NCBI GenBank assembly: GCA_018657625.1
Contig: JABHWU010000085.1
Coordinates: 28,238-92,237 of the forward strand
Direction of reading: 5' to 3'
Length of the DNA stretch: 64,000 bases
Source of the DNA: Deltaproteobacteria bacterium
GTDB lineage: Bacteria > SAR324 > XYD2-FULL-50-16
In this document: positions 63,746 through 64,000 of the stretch, one piece after another
Position numbering within the stretch: the first letter of the stretch is position 1
Layout of the letters: every line of letters begins with the position of its first letter
Made by a program: the position numbers and the translations under genes
Notes under the pieces: model-generated
What the model saw: the letters and a program-made list of their open reading frames with translations, nothing else
Told to the model about the DNA's origin: nothing
Databases searched by the model: none

Positions 63746-64000
63746 TCAACTTCTCCAGGTTAACTGCTTTTTTTTAGTAAAAAGTGGTTTTTTCAATGAC
63801 TTTAAAATCATATAATTCATAATTACAGTAGGATAATATTTCTCACCTAAAACGTAGTAACAGAAAATGGCCATCACTACTTGTGCAATACAGATATTTA
63901 TGTCATATCCTACTCTATGTTTATTAGAAAAATTACTCAAAAAAAGAACGGCGAAAACTACAACAGCTATAGGCTCGTCGAAAGCATAAGAACTGAAAAA
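63746..64000 (-). CDS. Membrane protein fragment, 5' end outside window
   Basis: A leftward frame is open from the right edge to a stop at 63746 (84 residues). It has two hydrophobic stretches (IAVVVFAVLFLSNF and IAQVVMAIFCYYVLG) and a lysine-rich C-terminus. I do not recognise it. The frame and composition fit the end of an inner-membrane protein, but it could be a chance frame. Confidence 0.4.
   Translation of the reverse strand, partial: FFSSYAFDEPIAVVVFAVLFLSNFSNKHRVGYDINICIAQVVMAIFCYYVLGEKYYPTVIMNYMILKSLKKPLFTKKKQLTWRS

Overview
The window is AT-rich, densely coded bacterial DNA. A PspF/PspABC envelope-stress locus, sigma-54-type AAA+ regulators and two predicted outer-membrane proteins point to a Gram-negative cell. 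A tungsten/molybdenum aldehyde oxidoreductase, AprAB-like and Hdr/Qmo-like iron-sulfur proteins and an ADP-forming acyl-CoA synthetase point to anaerobic or microaerobic metabolism. Desulfobacterota or a related lineage fits best, but this is inferred from gene content, not from a marker gene. No rRNA, tRNA or CRISPR array was seen.

Left part (1-14.1 kb): a truncated AAA ATPase (DUF4143 type); pspF divergent from pspA-pspB-pspC and a double-PspC gene behind a -24/-12 promoter; then a leftward block of TyrR-like regulator, class III aminotransferase, aldehyde:ferredoxin oxidoreductase and NamA-type ene-reductase, with a ThiS/MoaD-like gene divergent from the regulator. From 11.8 to 13.4 kb lies a gene graveyard: remnants of a histidine kinase, a GlpQ phosphodiesterase and a Tat-exported aldo/keto reductase, the last abutting a 124-bp MITE-like element.

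Middle part (14.6-39.4 kb): a leftward sugar or polyol uptake and oxidation operon (binding protein, two permeases, ATPase, unusual ROK-like kinase, GMC oxidoreductase, zinc dehydrogenase) followed by a DeoR-type regulator; an FAH-family hydrolase; a membrane nucleotide cyclase beside two tandem paralogous outer-membrane-like proteins; two EamA exporters; a DHH phosphoesterase; a scar joining an arylsulfotransferase fragment to an anion-permease tail; a MOT1-type molybdate transporter; and an integrase-like protein that appears to lack its nucleophilic tyrosine.

The most interesting block is 40.3-53.3 kb. A Crp/Fnr regulator and a leftward tripartite tricarboxylate transporter operon (TctC, TctB, TctA plus a leaderless ModA-like protein) face a rightward seven-gene operon: AprA-like flavoprotein, AprB-like ferredoxin, HdrA-MvhD fusion (QmoB architecture), HdrC-like protein, FrhB/FloxC-like iron-sulfur protein, AsrA/HydB-like and AsrB/HydG-like subunits. 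Two copies of a TATCG-N6-CGATA palindrome sit in the divergent promoter region. I infer a membrane-independent electron-transfer complex joining NAD(P)H, ferredoxin and an AprA-like reductase or dehydrogenase whose substrate is probably an imported organic acid.

Right part (54.1-64 kb): ADP-forming acyl-CoA synthetase, a second AAA/DUF4143 ATPase with a hairpin over its start codon, an RfbD-like reductase, a hotdog thioesterase-like protein, a group II PLP decarboxylase, and an ArsR-controlled operon of permease and thioredoxin-like protein with clear operators. A membrane-protein fragment runs off the right edge.
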